In this document: in pieces, positions 35,889 to 47,474 of the stretch
Position numbering within the stretch: the stretch's first letter is position 1
Layout: every line of letters begins with the position of its first letter
Position numbers and translations under genes: made by a program
The notes under the pieces: generated by a model
What the model saw: the letters and a program-made list of their open reading frames with translations, nothing else
What the model was told of the DNA's origin: nothing
The model's database searches: none
DNA from: Dryococelus australis
Taxonomy: Eukaryota > Arthropoda > Insecta > Phasmatodea > Phasmatidae
Assembly: GCA_029891345.1 (NCBI GenBank)
Contig: CM056995.1
Location: 82,089,895-82,153,894, forward strand
Length of the DNA: 64,000 nt
Reading direction: 5' to 3'

Positions 35889-36971
35889 ACAGGCTGCGAT
35901 AGTAGGATTCTGAACTGAAAAAAGTACTTTTTTCGGCGTAAAAAACAAGTACCGTAAACCTGTTGCCGTGCTGCAGCATTAGGAAAAACTCCGAAGCCGC
36001 ACACATGCTTCAAGAACTGGGAGGAAAACCAAAGTTCATCAAGTATGGACGCCGCGCTAATTGTTGAAGGTTTCCGCCAGAGTGAAAAAATGTATGGTAT
36101 AAAATATACTAAACTAATTGCGGATGGCGACAGTAATGTGTACAAAAGAGTTTTGGACACGCATCCTTACGAAAATGTTACCGTCGAAAAAATTGAGTGC
36201 ACAAATCATCATCTGCGTAATTTCTGTAATAAATTCAAGGACAGTGCAACTACAAGATATAAACAGATTGATGACATTGTCACGAGAAAGAAACTTGGTG
36301 ACAATATTCTTCGATTCAGAACAGCTGTTGTCAAAGCTGTAGAACACAGGCGGCAAGAAGAACGGTCACTGCATGAAAAAGTTGACGAATTACGGAAAGA
36401 CATCTTGAACAGTACAGGCCATATAGTTGGCGATCATTCCCTCTGCTCGGGTAGAGTCTACTCTCGTAAGTCAGATGGTAGTGATAGTAATTATGTGCCA
36501 GAGCTCATTAAAAGTGGTCTGAGTGATAAGATATCTGGTGTAGTAAGACAGATGAGCAACCACAGCAGTAGTTTAACCTACAAGGTGTGCAACAACCATG
36601 CAGAACACTACAATTCGGCAGTAGCTAAATTTGTTGGTGGAAAGAGAATTAATTTTTCCACTAGACGATCTTACACTGGCAGATGCACAGGAGCAGTTGT
36701 AAAATACAATACGGGGATGTCACTGTATACGTTACATAAAACAATGTACAAAAAATGCCCGGGAAAATTATGTAAAAGTCTGGAATACAGACGCAGAACT
36801 AAAGTTGTAGCAAATAAGGCCAAAATAAAGGCAACAGTGAAGAGTGTCGTAAGCCGTTACTCCGCCGGCCGCTTTCAGATAACTTATATGGCACCAATGC
36901 AGAAAAACCGGATATGGATCCAGAGACTTGCAATAGAGAATGCAGAGAATTTCTTGACTCCTTGCAAATGA
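35889..36971 (+). pseudogene. Mutator-like transposase / YqaJ fusion, central part (broken)
   Basis: Family similarity resumes at AAIVGF (35,889), continues through KVLF and GVKNKY in shifted frames, then CCRAAALGKTPKPHTCFKNW (about 35,975-36,035), and joins the 308-codon frame beginning MDAALIVEGFRQSE (36,045). That frame has the conserved KLIADGDSNVY, ECTNHHLRN and NNHAEHYNSAVAKFVGGKR blocks of the Mutator-like domain. The ATG at 36,045 is internal, since homology runs upstream past it. Lesions are frameshifts near 35,905, 35,945 and 35,965. The frame ends at a stop at 36,969-36,971 before the YqaJ region. Confidence 0.85.
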
Positions 36972-37672
36972 CAAAGTGAGAAACAGAGAGTCGAAAGGGC
37001 AATCGTAATGCAAAGAGAAAGTGGGGAGTGGGTAGAGAGAAGACTAAAAATACTTACAGCATCACATTTCGGACGATAATGTAACATGAAGCCATACACA
37101 GTTGTGAATCTACACTAAAGAGTATATTATGCAGCAGAATCGATACCAAAGCAATGAAATATGGAATGTATAACGAAAAAATTTGCAAAGGAAGCGATGG
37201 AGCAAGAACTAAATTTAACAATTTTTGAATTTGGACTTTTTATTGATCCGGAGATTCCTTACTTCGGTGCCACCCCAGACGAGGTTGTAGGAGACGACGG
37301 AATTGTAGAAATTAATTGCCTATCGTCCGCTTCACGTATGACAACCAAAGAGGCAATACAGAAAAAGAAAATCATGGCATGGAATACTGATAAGTCAGGA
37401 AAAATCTTAAGCTTGAAAAGAAAAATCATGGTTTTCACCTACAAGTGCAAGGGTAATTACATGTTACTCGCAGAAAATATTGACTGTTCGGCCTCTGGAC
37501 ACAACTAGGAATAATAATTGAAAGAATAGAAGGAAATGATGAATTCTGGAACAAAAAATGATTCCAAAATTGGAAATTTTTTATAAAAACTGCCTACTTC
37601 TGGATTCCATTGATCCAAGGGTCACATGGTCAATGCCTATAGGAAACCCTGCATATATTACTGACAATCAGA
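36972..37672 (+). pseudogene. YqaJ-type nuclease domain of the Mutator-like fusion (broken)
   Basis: Downstream frames encode QRESGEWVERRLKILTASHFGR (about 37,010-37,076), then a stop (37,077-37,079). The frame at 37,161-37,508 has FGLFIDPEIPYFGATPDE and DDGIVEINC, and after more shifts ERIEGNDEFW and SMPIGNPAYI (to about 37,672). In the PD-(D/E)XK fold of YqaJ nucleases the E-x-K motif normally reads EIKC; here it is EINC, so the catalytic lysine is lost. With several stops and frameshifts this is a dead copy. Confidence 0.8.
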
Positions 37673-38264
37673 GAAAGAGTAGAACAATTAAGTAAGTTTC
37701 AAGAAGCTACATAGGAAGAATTTAATGTATTTCCAGATTGTAAAATGGAGTCACGATTTGTTTTCTTCAAGCATTGGAATAATGTCAAAATATTTTTACA
37801 GTTATGTATTGTGATAATTGTTCATATTATGCATTGTGATCTATGCATATTAATAATTTACATTACACATTAATTATTTTTAAAAAATGCGTGTTATGTT
37901 AATATTCAAATTGCATTTTCTAATGATTATTATATTATTTCAAATTTAAATTGTAATTTGTCTCTTATAAATGGAAGAATGTGCCACAAAAAATTAATCA
38001 GTCTTATATCCCAAATGTTATGCTTAATTCGTTTGTTGTTTCAGTATTGCTGATGTGATAGTTAATTCCTGAAAGAAAAAGTAGCTGAGTATTGCAAAAG
38101 TGATTGATACAAAAGTAAAATAATTTCGTTGAGAAGAATGGCCTTTTATCATGCATTATACCCATTATATGCATAGATGTTTTAGAATGTGAAAATATTT
38201 ATAATGTGAGATTTTGAACAACTTGTGTTAGCAAAGTTGGGATTTAAAAATTTTGGCCTATTAA
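37673..38264. other. AT-rich spacer, probably 3' flank of the Mutator-like copy
   Basis: No coding motif is recognised. The right terminus of the Mutator-like element should lie here or be lost, but I could not see an inverted partner for the left flank. Confidence 0.4.
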
Positions 38265-38776
38265 AAACCAATCTCCGCCACTGCTGGTCCCAAGCCTGGA
38301 GCCTCATCTTGCAAGTAATGAGGAAGTAGGCGGGGGAGGAGTAACACCTCGTAAAAAACCTGGGTCCATCTGGCTCCAGATGGAAGCAGTCTATAAGGGC
38401 CCCTGCCTAGGGTTACAGGTGAAACCCGGTCAACTGTCTCAAAGGCGGAAAGGAATGTCAGATTCCCAATGGCAGAGAGAGCGGAAGAGCCTAGTGGAGT
38501 AAACCACGAATAAAAATCAAAATTTCGGACTAACAATCCGATCTTATCTTGGAATTTATTTCTTATCCTGTACAATGTACAATTTCAGTTGCAGAATGGA
38601 AAGTCCACTGAAAGAAAGCACTACCCCAGGTGGTAACTCGGAAGAGGAATCCACCATTGCATTATGCAATGCATCGGGACTTAGGCTTCTGGGGAGTCCC
38701 AACATCTGCACTAAGGATGAGTCGAAGCATCCTTGGTATCCTTCCAAACTCAAGTTCTAGAATAAATTCTTTGCAG

Positions 38777-39560
38777 GTAATTTGAATGTAAATTCCTTAC
38801 TACAAACTGGTAAATAGAAATAACTTGAAATTATCTTAGATAAACATGAACTACAAATCCTAGCAGTACAAGAAACAAGATTTTTGGATGAAAATGTTAC
38901 ACACACCAAAACCCATATAATATTTAAGGGTAGACCAGCAATGACAATTATGAAAGGAATGCCACTACTTGGTACTGCCTTTTATGTTCATAAAAATGTA
39001 GTAGATAATGTAACAGAATTCAAACCTAGTTCAGAAAGAATATCTCTTCTCGCAATTAAATGCAAAAATAAACAGTATACCTTTGTTAATTGTCATGCAC
39101 CAATAAACGAAGACAACAAGAAAAATCCGAGTAAAGTAGAAGAATTCCGGGAACTTCTGGAAGAGGAAATATCCAAAATCTCAAAATTAATTGTGATACT
39201 ACGGGGGGATTTTAATGCACAAATAGGGAGAGAAAAATATTTTTGAAAAACATTAGGTGACTATCCAGTCTATAAAAGAACAAACAAATAGGTATGAGGC
39301 TAATTAATCTCCGTAAAATATTTCAATTGAAATTAATGTCGACTTTCTTCAGGAAATTACCAAGAAGAGCTAAAACATGGATATCTCATTATCCAATGTT
39401 AGGGGAGTTCCAGTTGAATCATATGGCTGTTTCTCAAAGAAATATTAAAGAAATTATTAATGTAAAAGTAATAAATAGATAATTTTACTCTGATCACTAC
39501 CTCTCTAACATTAAGCTCAACCTTCTCCCTCATAAAAATAAAAAAAGACAAAAATTAATT
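38777..39560 (+). pseudogene. LINE endonuclease domain (broken)
   Basis: Starts with a frame reading VNSLLQTGK, then stops at 38,815-38,817 and 38,821-38,823, then DKHELQILAVQETRFLDE, the AP-endonuclease N-terminal motif with its catalytic glutamate. GDFNAQIG follows at 39,205-39,228 (DxN motif), a stop at 39,244-39,246, LGEFQLNHMAVSQRN in another frame, and YSDHYLS near 39,490 (the catalytic SDH motif). All three catalytic landmarks are present but in different frames. Confidence 0.85.
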
Positions 39561-39659
39561 AAATACAACATAGAAAGACTCAACAGCACACAGGAAACAA
39601 TAAAATATTTTCAGGAAGAAATTTAAATAAATAAATCAGATAAATGGCATGAATTAACC

Positions 39660-40983
39660 AAAGAAATAAACAGTGCAGTAAAGAAGTTATTCGGGTCTGC
39701 GAAAATGAAAAAGAAAGTCTGGTGGAATGAAACTTGTGAAGAAATGTTAACAGAAAGAACAAAACTATGGAAAAAATGGAAATGCTCTGGAAAGAATGAA
39801 CACTTTGGTCAAATTAAGCAACAAAGAAAAGAAACAGCAAGAATAATAAAGGGTGTTACACGATCCTTCTTTAAAAGTCATGACTTTTTAACATACAAAA
39901 TAACTTTGTTAAAAATAACTCTCAGAATTTCTATCAGTTGTTTAAAAATAACCTAAGAGGCTATCAAGCGCTAGGTATTTGCTTCAGAGATGAAAGTGGT
40001 AAATTGGGTTTAACCAATACCGAGAATTGTACAATCCTAAGGAAGTACTTTGATCAACTTCTGAACTGTGAAGAACCAATCTACAGGTTAGAATTACCAG
40101 ATATCCATGAAAACTTAGAAACAGATCCACCACCTACTGTTGAAGAAATTGAAAAAAGCACCCCTAAAAAACAACAAAGCCAGTAGAGAAGACTCCATTA
40201 CAGCTGAACTAAAAAATGGTCTCAACCAAAAATCATCGATAAACATCAAATCATCTTTGAAGAAATCTGGAATACGGAAAAGATCCCGGAAGAATGGAAT
40301 GTGGCTCTTATACATTCTTTGCATAATAAAGGTAACAAGCAAGATGCCAATAACTATAGAGGTATATCCCTTTTGCCAGTGGCTTATAAGATATTCTCAA
40401 AAATATTACTAAACAGGGTAGAAGCAACACTTGACAGTCATTTGGGGAATATCAGAGTAGATTTAGAAAGGGCAGATCTGGCTCAGAACAGTCCGTCACA
40501 GACTCACGGACTTCAAAAACACAGCAGTAACATTTATAGATTTTAAAAAAGGCTTTTGATTCCATTGATAGAGAAACTGTATATAAAGTGATCCGAGAAT
40601 TTGGAGTTAAATCTAAATTAACAAATTTAATCCGTGAAACCCTCATAGACACTATATCAAAAGTAAAATTTCAGGGCGAAATATCTAAACCATTAAATAT
40701 AAATACAGGTGTATGGCAAGGTTATGGTTTGTCTCCACTACTCTTCAACTGCATCTTGGAGAAAATAGTAAGAATTTTGAATGAAAAACTAAAAGAACAC
40801 ACGCTATCACCAATAACACTGGGGAGAAAGAACAAGGTTGTTGAAATAAACTGTCTAACATTTGCAGACGATTTTGCCATACTTTCTGAAAACTTAACAA
40901 ACGCAGCAATACAAGTCAATCTCTTAGAAGAGATAGCCAACAAAACAGGTTTAAGAATTTCTGTAGGAAAACATAAATTATGA
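39660..40983 (+). pseudogene. LINE reverse transcriptase domain (broken)
   Basis: Frames in sequence show VWWNETCEEM (linker), KAPLKNNKASREDSITAEL (RT-0/1), ALIHSLHNKGNKQDANNYRGISLLPVAYKIFSKILLNR (RT-1/2, 40,301-40,425), a fragment around KAFDSIDRETVYK, TGVWQGYGLSPLLFN (RT-4), and TFADDFAILSE with the catalytic FADD at 40,861-40,872. A stop lies at 40,981-40,983. At least four frameshifts are needed to join the motifs. Confidence 0.9.
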
Positions 40984-41717
40984 CAAAATATAAAAATTGC
41001 TCCAGAAGTCCTTGCAACATATATTGGTCAGATAAAGAGAGTAAAAAGGTGCAAATATCTGGGGGAAATAATTCAGGAAAATGGTTTGGAAAAATTCGCG
41101 GTAGATGAAAGGATACGCAAGATGGACATAGCATATGGTATAACCAGGAATATATACAACAAAAAATGTTTATCTAAAAATATTAAAATACAGCACTACA
41201 TCACAGTTGTCAAACCGGAATGTCTTACGCAAGTGAATGACTAGTACTGAATTACAAGTTGCATAAATTAGAAGTACTAGAAAGAAGAATTATACGTAAA
41301 ATACTTGGTCCACTAAAAACTACAGAATTATGGAAATTAAGAAGTAATGATGAAATATATCGCAACATAGAAATCATAACAGAAACACTACGGAAGAGAC
41401 GATTGCTATTTTTTGAACATTTATATAGAATGGATGGCAACAGGTTAACCAAACGGATCTTCAAATATCTTTGGAACAAGAAATCAACAATAACCTGGAT
41501 TCAAGAAGTTAAGAAAAATTTGGAAAGAAACCATATAAGTGAAGAAAAAGTAACAGAGAGAGAAATTTTTAAGAAAAAAGTGTTAGAAATGGAAGGATTC
41601 CAAGGCAAGAAGGAAAAGAAAACAGGCTCGAAATGGTCCGAGGAGAGGAAAAAGATACATAGTGAGAAAGTGGAGGAGTGCTGGAGAAAGAAGGGACAAC
41701 AAAGGATGAAGCATTGA
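40984..41717 (+). pseudogene. LINE C-terminal region (broken)
   Basis: KRCKYLGEIIQENG (about 41,045) follows the reverse transcriptase. An open frame 41,259-41,714 then gives LEVLERRIIRKILGP, ETLRKRRLLFFEHLYRMD, LTKRIFKYLWNKK and a lysine/glutamate-rich tail ending in a WRKKGQQR-like segment. RRRL..F.HLYRM followed by LTKRIF is a recurring feature of insect endonuclease-reverse transcriptase proteins. This is the longest intact piece of the element. Confidence 0.8.
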
Positions 41718-41760
41718 AATTGGTTCGTGGTCCCTAGAAGACCCTAATGGAAAAATAAGA

Positions 41761-42555
41761 AGCAGGAGGTAAACCAAAAAAAGTTCAAGCTTTTCCTTAC
41801 TAAGTAAAACGTGACTACTAAAATTATTGCATTTGATTTTTTCCAATGTTCCTCTATCCCTCTCCCAAGCGCTTTATCAAAATGTAAAATAATGCGCGCT
41901 GTCACAAGTGTTTAACTGACCATTACAATGTTCCTAGATTTATTTATACAAGTACAAATTCAGCTCAAAAAAAGAAACACAATAAGTATTAAAACAAACA
42001 ATAACTACAAATTTATTTTAGACGTATATTGCATCATCTTTTTGAGACTTTTCATAATGAATATTGACTGTTTGTAAACCATTTATAAGGAAACTCCGTT
42101 TGGCGCACGTTCACAATTCGCTAAGTAATTTTTAACTGACATTCGCGTAACAAAACTACCCCACTCAAAGCGGGACCCAGGCGAGTTATTCATGCATGCT
42201 TAGTTACACGGGAACAGCCAGGATATTGGCCAAGAGAGAAGAGTTGATGTTTAAAGCGATAAGACGGCAGCTACCCTCCCACCCGCTGGTTTGACAGACA
42301 CTCATCCTCGATGGAGTGCATGCAAAATGGGCTTAGCAACAACCACGTACCTCACATCTTACAGCGAGAAAATCGCGTATTTTCGGCTAAATCCCTCCGA
42401 CTCTGAACCCGTACAGCAAGCAAAAATTCAAATTTCGAATACAAGAACGTCGGAAACGACGAATAACGTGGTTAAACACGGCAGCAAAACCCTCAATACT
42501 CGACAAAACCATAATTCCAAAACCCATTAAACTCAAAACCCATATATTTATGCCG
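41761..42555. other. No recognised gene
   Basis: LINE 3' flank followed by mixed-composition DNA. The short plus-strand frame at 42,291-42,530 has no domain. Confidence 0.4.
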
Positions 42556-42820
42556 AATAAAAGCGTTAGGTAACCATTTGTGATAACTTAAATTATTTAT
42601 TTCTTTTTTTGTTTTATTTATTAATATAAGTGAAAAAATTAGCCGATTTGTTAAATATTTATTTTTCTAATAATTTCGCAGTTTCACTTGACCGACGCAT
42701 GAGGAACGTTATGAGGCCCATGACAATTTTAACCTTATATAAGTCGGAAGAATACACAACGTGCATACAGGTAAATCTTAAGCAGGGCTTTCAAAAGTGC
42801 TCATATTACCGTGAATAGCC
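42556..42820 (+). mobile_element. TA-flanked MITE, GGCTGTTCAC family, copy 2 (5' truncated)
   Basis: Aligns with 18,054-18,321 from GAATAAA..GTTAGGTAAC onward, sharing TTTCACTTGACCGACGCATGA and GCAGGGCTTTCAAAAGTGCT. The right end, reverse-complemented, is GGCTATTCACGGTAATATGA followed by GCACTTTTGAAA, and TA follows it. The left third present in the other copies is missing, so the copy is truncated or the left part was replaced. Confidence 0.8.
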
Positions 42821-42896
42821 TATGAGTGAGACTTAATTAATTGTGACAGTGCCACATCGACAACGAGCACCTGTTTAAAATAATCGCGTCCAACGA

Positions 42897-43142
42897 TTGC
42901 TGTTCTACAAAAACTATGTGCAGTTGTTGCCGTCTTCGGGGACATGGAACTTTACCTGGGTGTGTGTGTCCCGTTGTACTACTTCTTCGGGCTGCTGCTG
43001 TTCGCCCTACAGCCGGTACTATGCTGGCGGCCCTACGGCCCGCTCTCTCCGCCGGCGCCATCCACCCTCCTGCTGTCTTTAAGAACTTCTGGGAGCATGC
43101 TAGCATTTGTGACATCACCGAGAGGTGCCTTCTACATTTCAT
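42897..43142 (+). CDS. Candidate host exon encoding a hydrophobic segment
   Basis: A GC-rich island in AT-rich DNA holds a plus-strand frame, VVAVFGDMELYLGVCVPLYY then a run of F, G and L residues (FFGLLLFALQPVLCW), and a proline-rich stretch ending at a stop at 43,142-43,144. Codon third positions are strongly G/C (CTG CTG CTG TTC GCC), unlike the chance frames nearby, and the hydrophobic run is long enough for one membrane segment. TATGTGCAG before the frame could be a splice acceptor. The protein is not recognised; alternative frames are also open because of the composition. Confidence 0.3.
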
Positions 43143-43229
43143 GAACGTTGAAAAACGTTCGAGAGCGCAACGCGGAAGAAATATAAGGGTTGACTAAATT
43201 TTCCCTATGGATTTCTTCAATTTTATGTG

Positions 43230-43654
43230 TAGTCCATGCACGGTTACTTCAGCCTTTTCTGAAGCCCTGCTATAGTTCTACTTCCAGTATATTCCTCCGC
43301 CTCGTGCAAACTAAGCGTAACTAATCCTAGAGAATTACACCAGGGGACAACGCACCACATTCGTGGGCACTAAGTGTAACAATATTTTGTATAAGGACTA
43401 TTTCTCACTAGGCGCTACCAACATAACTATTTTCTCCCTGATTTTTATCCAGATTATTTATAAAGAAGCATTATAATTTATAGATAAAATGTGAATATCA
43501 GTTCAATTTAACAGAAAACAAAGTAACTTTTATGAATACAAGTATAATACGCTTGTGATTGAGGGCGTATTTAGGAAATTACTAAACACGTCATACATGG
43601 GGAGATTTTTCAAGGGTTTGATTCAAAAAGGCCGAAGAAACCGTGAATGGACTA
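43230..43654 (-). mobile_element. TA-flanked MITE, TAGTC family, copy 2
   Basis: The left end TAGTCCATGCACGGTTACTT and the reverse complement of the right end TAGTCCATTCACGGTTTCTT match and extend through CGGCCTTTTTGAA-type sequence, about 35 bp of inverted repeat. TA follows the right end; the left flank is TG, a likely mutated TA. In reverse orientation it aligns with the copies at 14,423 and 62,400 (GAGGCGGAGGAATA; TTGAAAAATCTCCCC; ATCACAAGCGTATTATACTT). Confidence 0.85.
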
Positions 43655-44689
43655 TAATCTTAAAGCTTTAAAATTGTATCATGGTGTATTTAACTATTTA
43701 ATTGACTGGTTTTCTTCTAAATAACTTTTATACTATTTTATTGTTTTATTTTTGTTTTATGCTCGCCAAATTAGTCTTTTAATTATGTAGTTTGTGATAT
43801 TAATGGGGAAGTTTATAGGTAAAACAAAATATTTCTGACCCCAAATATAGTACAGGAAAGAGAAACACCTGTAAATAGCTTTTAGGGCACCGTCGCGAAG
43901 GTAATACAGATAAACCACTGTCATTCTTTAAAACTGAAATATAGGAATCAGCGCTATTAGTTTGTAGGGGTACTTTAATAAAACACAAATATTATATATA
44001 TTATATATAGTTACATTCAAATCTCGCCGTTTCTCTCAATAAATAGGGTCTTGGACAGAGTGCACCCATCCCTCTTACCAAATCCCATCTCAATAGACAT
44101 AGGTCGGAGAATTAAAGGGAAACTGACGGGATTCCTCCAGCACAAGTCTCTGATAGAACAGATGACAAAAATTTAGCCTACACGCCAGGGAAGAAGGGGA
44201 AATACTTATATTCTACCACTGAATTCCATTGTGGTATCTCACGCTACGTGGCCTCATGCCATTAATAATGTGTAAAAATCTCATAAAATCTACACAACAT
44301 TTTTCTACTTATTTCAGTTAGTTGGAGAATCCAGCACAGCAGTTGTAGCATCACAGGAGTACCGAACTTCGCGTTGTAGAAGTTGAACACAGGATGTAAA
44401 AAAACAGTTGCTACAGTCTCTAGGAGAACAACAAGTTTAAGGCCAAAATATCTCTTTTAATTTTAATCTGTAAAGTGATAAAAAGTTGATGTTTCGGACT
44501 CAACTTGCAAAGTGCACTGCCCATACCCGTTACCCCGCCACTTACAACTTAATCGTGAGGCCATGTTAATGCAGTAGTACTAGAGGTAGCAAGTGGTAAC
44601 GATGACTTTAAAATATTGTTGTTCGAACAAGAACCTCAATCATTCTTTCCTGTCAGTAGCATTCCGCGTAGCAGGTTGCGCCCAACATC
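43655..44689. other. No recognised feature
   Basis: AT-rich DNA with no recognised motif. Confidence 0.4.
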
Positions 44690-46292
44690 ACCACGTCAAG
44701 AATTCTGATGGTGTGTCACTCAACAACGAAGTTTGTATATGTAAGATGTTTAGTGCTTCTCCATGATCGAGTAGGTTCGTCATTCGTGCCCAGACAGAAC
44801 CTGAATCCGTCACATAGGATGATACATTGCCACACCTCGGCCGTTCATACCACTTGATAACATTATACATTATACAGTAGACCTCTCGGTCATTGTATTT
44901 TATATTTGATCGCAGTGCTCTTAGCTCGAAAGCCCTATCGCGCTTCGGCCTCCCAATAGGCGGAGAAGAGGAATCATGTCTTCTCACCGCAAGGAAACCA
45001 GGATTAATGCGACCGTTGGCCAGATCCTAAGCACAAACCTGGCACGTCCACACATCCTTGCCCCTTCTACCACAGGGGTTCTGAGACCCTCGCACTCAGA
45101 AACCAAGCGTGTGGTCTGGCCGGGGTTCTACCTATACCTCTAGCACCTCTCCAGGGCACAACCGGAGCAGGTTGCCGCTCACCGCCCGGTCTTTCCACGA
45201 GAGTGGGAATCTCTCCAGACAATCTCCAGCATACGGAGTTAACCACTACCAGCACGAGTCCAACCACAATGATCGGTCACCAGAGAGAACCTCCAGTGGA
45301 GCCAACCGATCGTCCCGTGCTACCACTTAATTTCCATGGCACTTGTGGGTTATTCATCACCGACTGCTCCGCCGATGGAGTGGCAGAGGAAATCCTTTCC
45401 ATGCAAAGTTGTTGAGAACACCTCCCCGGGCATCAGCCTTACACCCAATAAAGGGCTGGTCACACTCCACTCCCTAGGAGCCACATCCTACAAAGGCGGG
45501 GCCTTACGATGACTCAGAATGGCCACTACCCCGGGGGCCGAGCCACCAGGGAGCAGTCAGGGCCCCCTCCCCGGTGTCGCGGTTCACCTGAAATAGCAGT
45601 CCTTGCTCTGACATTGGAGAATTTTTATCATATATCGTCATTTAATCTCCAAAGTTTTTATCACTGCATCTGAGCCACTGCTCCCCTCGACCCCTGAGGG
45701 CCTTACGTGACCAATTCCCAGTTCGAGGGAGATACGTCGGCCACACTCCATTCCATGCCTTTGTACTTCTACACACATTGAAGTACTGATATTGGGCCCC
45801 AACGGCCTGGCTGCTAAGTGTTCTAACACCCCGCCAAGTGGTCGAGCCTAGGTACCATATACCGGGCCAACCATGACGGCAGATACCCATGGCCAGTCGC
45901 GAGGAAACTGGCAACCCATAGGGAACGAGCGGCGTAGCCCAATTTGCGGAATCAGGGGAGGCACGAGAAGCATTTGGTCGATTGAGTGGTAGAGAGGGTA
46001 TAAGAGATGCTTAATCCATCCTGGACGAGTCGTGTGCTGTGAAACTTGACTTAGCCAGTATAGCATGGACTGCCACACCACCTCGCATGCCAAGGACTTT
46101 CCTCCTAGGCCACTACACCCCACATGAATCCTGAAGAGTGCCTCACACTGGAGTCACACAACCCTACCCCCGCCACTCGATAACAGCAAAACTGCAAATG
46201 AAGTCGCGTTGTCGGAGTGCTAATGGAAGACGGCGCTAATTCTGCGGAGATCTTTCTGCAAGTTGACTCGCAGTACTGAGGTTGGAGTATGT
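44690..46292. other. Long GC-rich segment of unknown origin
   Basis: About 1.6 kb with base composition clearly richer in G and C than its surroundings, with sharp edges. Overlapping open frames occur on both strands (for example minus 44,688-44,987 and 45,848-46,123) but none contains a motif I recognise. It could be an old retroelement internal region or untranslated region, a transferred fragment, or exonic host DNA. No internal repeats, TIRs or LTRs were found. Confidence 0.35.
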
Positions 46293-46552
46293 GCACTCTA
46301 AAAAAGGTTTGTACGTTAACAAGAAATTCCTTGGAACCCAGTTGCCAAGAAAATCCTTTGTAAATCTACAAAGAGTTTTCTTCTAAAATCTGCAATAGCT
46401 GTATTTGTAATATTACAAATGATAGCCTTGTATTACAACTGACATTATTGGGTTCTTCTCGAAAACAAACGTGATGAATTAATAACAGAGAATCACCAAA
46501 AAATATATTTCAAAATATAATTTACGAAATAAAATGTTACACTTTACCAGCA

Positions 46553-46627
46553 CGTGGACTAGAACCCACACCCTTTATATTATTAGTAGGCTCCCTTAAC
46601 CATAACACCAACATGACTTATGAGCTT
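46553..46627 (-). repeat. tRNA-like SINE head
   Basis: On the minus strand, A-box-like GTTGGTGTTATGGTTAAGG is followed by B-box-like GTGGGTTCTAGTCCACGTG. The T arm is self-complementary (GTGGG/CCCAC-like pairing). A stable acceptor stem is absent, so it is called a SINE module or tRNA pseudogene. Confidence 0.6.
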
Positions 46628-46732
46628 TAATCTTATTTTTACTGTAAATATAGCTGCAATTATCCACAAAATAATATTTAAGTCACTAAGTTAAGAAGAA
46701 TAGGTACATTTATTTCATTTGAAGAGTTCAGT

Positions 46733-46792
46733 GGCTGAGTTAAGATATTTGAACGGCTCTTAGCAACGAGGTATTGAGAGCCGATTCAGGAG
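46733..46792 (+). repeat. SINE body fragment
   Basis: CGGCTCTTAGCAACGAGGTA and TTGAGAGCCGAT match the body at 2,262-2,298 (CGGCTCTTAACAGCGAGGTT, GGGAGCCGAT). It lacks its own + strand tRNA-like head here. Confidence 0.65.
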
Positions 46793-47172
46793 CTCTGTGC
46801 AGCTAGGAAATATAAACAGTTAATGAATAATACGGTCACATTTGATTAAAATTGTCGTTTTATTATTATTTGAGTTGTTTAAAGTGTTTTACGTTATTTA
46901 AAATTGCAATACATTTATTTTCGCACGCAACTACACTTTACATCACCCATAGTTTTTGTACAAACAACTATATGCGATTTTACGTTGCTGAGTGTCCGCC
47001 ATAATTTTGCTGAAGCTTGTGGAAACGAGTCAGTATAGTACAAACCTTAACTGAGGTTTATTTAAAAAAAAAACGGACGTTTGAAGTTTTACAAGAACAA
47101 TATTTGTATTGTTACAAGCATTTGTAAAATTACGAAGAATTTCTTAGTAAAAATTACAATATTTTTACAGTG

Positions 47173-47474
47173 TTGTCACTCGCCGTATGTTGTTACATGC
47201 CTAAGTGATGGAAAGACACTGTTGTTCGCACACGTCCGACGATGAAGCTGCAGGCAACACAGTACGATCGCTACTGTCCAGGTGGCGGTAAGTTAAAGAC
47301 TGGGCACCCTACCTCCCGCAGTCGTACCATTCACCCCTCTTTCAAACCATATATGTGTCGTATACGTCACCAAGGCATGCTAGCTGTTTACTGGCGTTTA
47401 CTACGCACACACGCAAACACACACCCATAGTGTTTTACTGCACATATTTTCGGCCTACAACCGTTCAAGTTATA
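47173..47474. other. No recognised feature
   Basis: Short intervening DNA with a CAC-rich patch near 47,405-47,428. The plus-strand frame at 47,242-47,430 shows no domain. Confidence 0.35.

Larger units (their letters stand above)
38265..41760 (+). mobile_element. Degenerate non-LTR retrotransposon (LINE), near full length
   Basis: Endonuclease, reverse transcriptase and C-terminal coding blocks occur in the order expected of an APE-type non-LTR element. They follow a GC-richer 5' untranslated region (38,265-38,560) that begins ATCTCCGCCACTGCTGGTCC. The 3' untranslated end has CGTGGTCCCTAGAAGACCCT before an A-rich stretch. Clade is not certain; the endonuclease-first layout and C-terminal text resemble insect RTE/CR1-like endonuclease-reverse transcriptases. 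Many stops and frameshifts make it inactive. No target duplication was identified. Confidence 0.85.
46294..47172. mobile_element. MITE-like element with CACTSTAAA ends, hosting SINE sequence
   Basis: The left end is CACTCTAAAAAAGGTTTGTA and contains AACAAGAAATTCCTTGG. The reverse complement of the right end is CACTGTAAAAATATTGTAAT and contains ACTAAGAAATTCTTCGT. TTGTAA/TTACAA words recur within both arms. The centre carries a tRNA-like module and SINE body fragment (46,553-46,790). Length 879 bp, no coding capacity, no clear target duplication. Confidence 0.6.
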
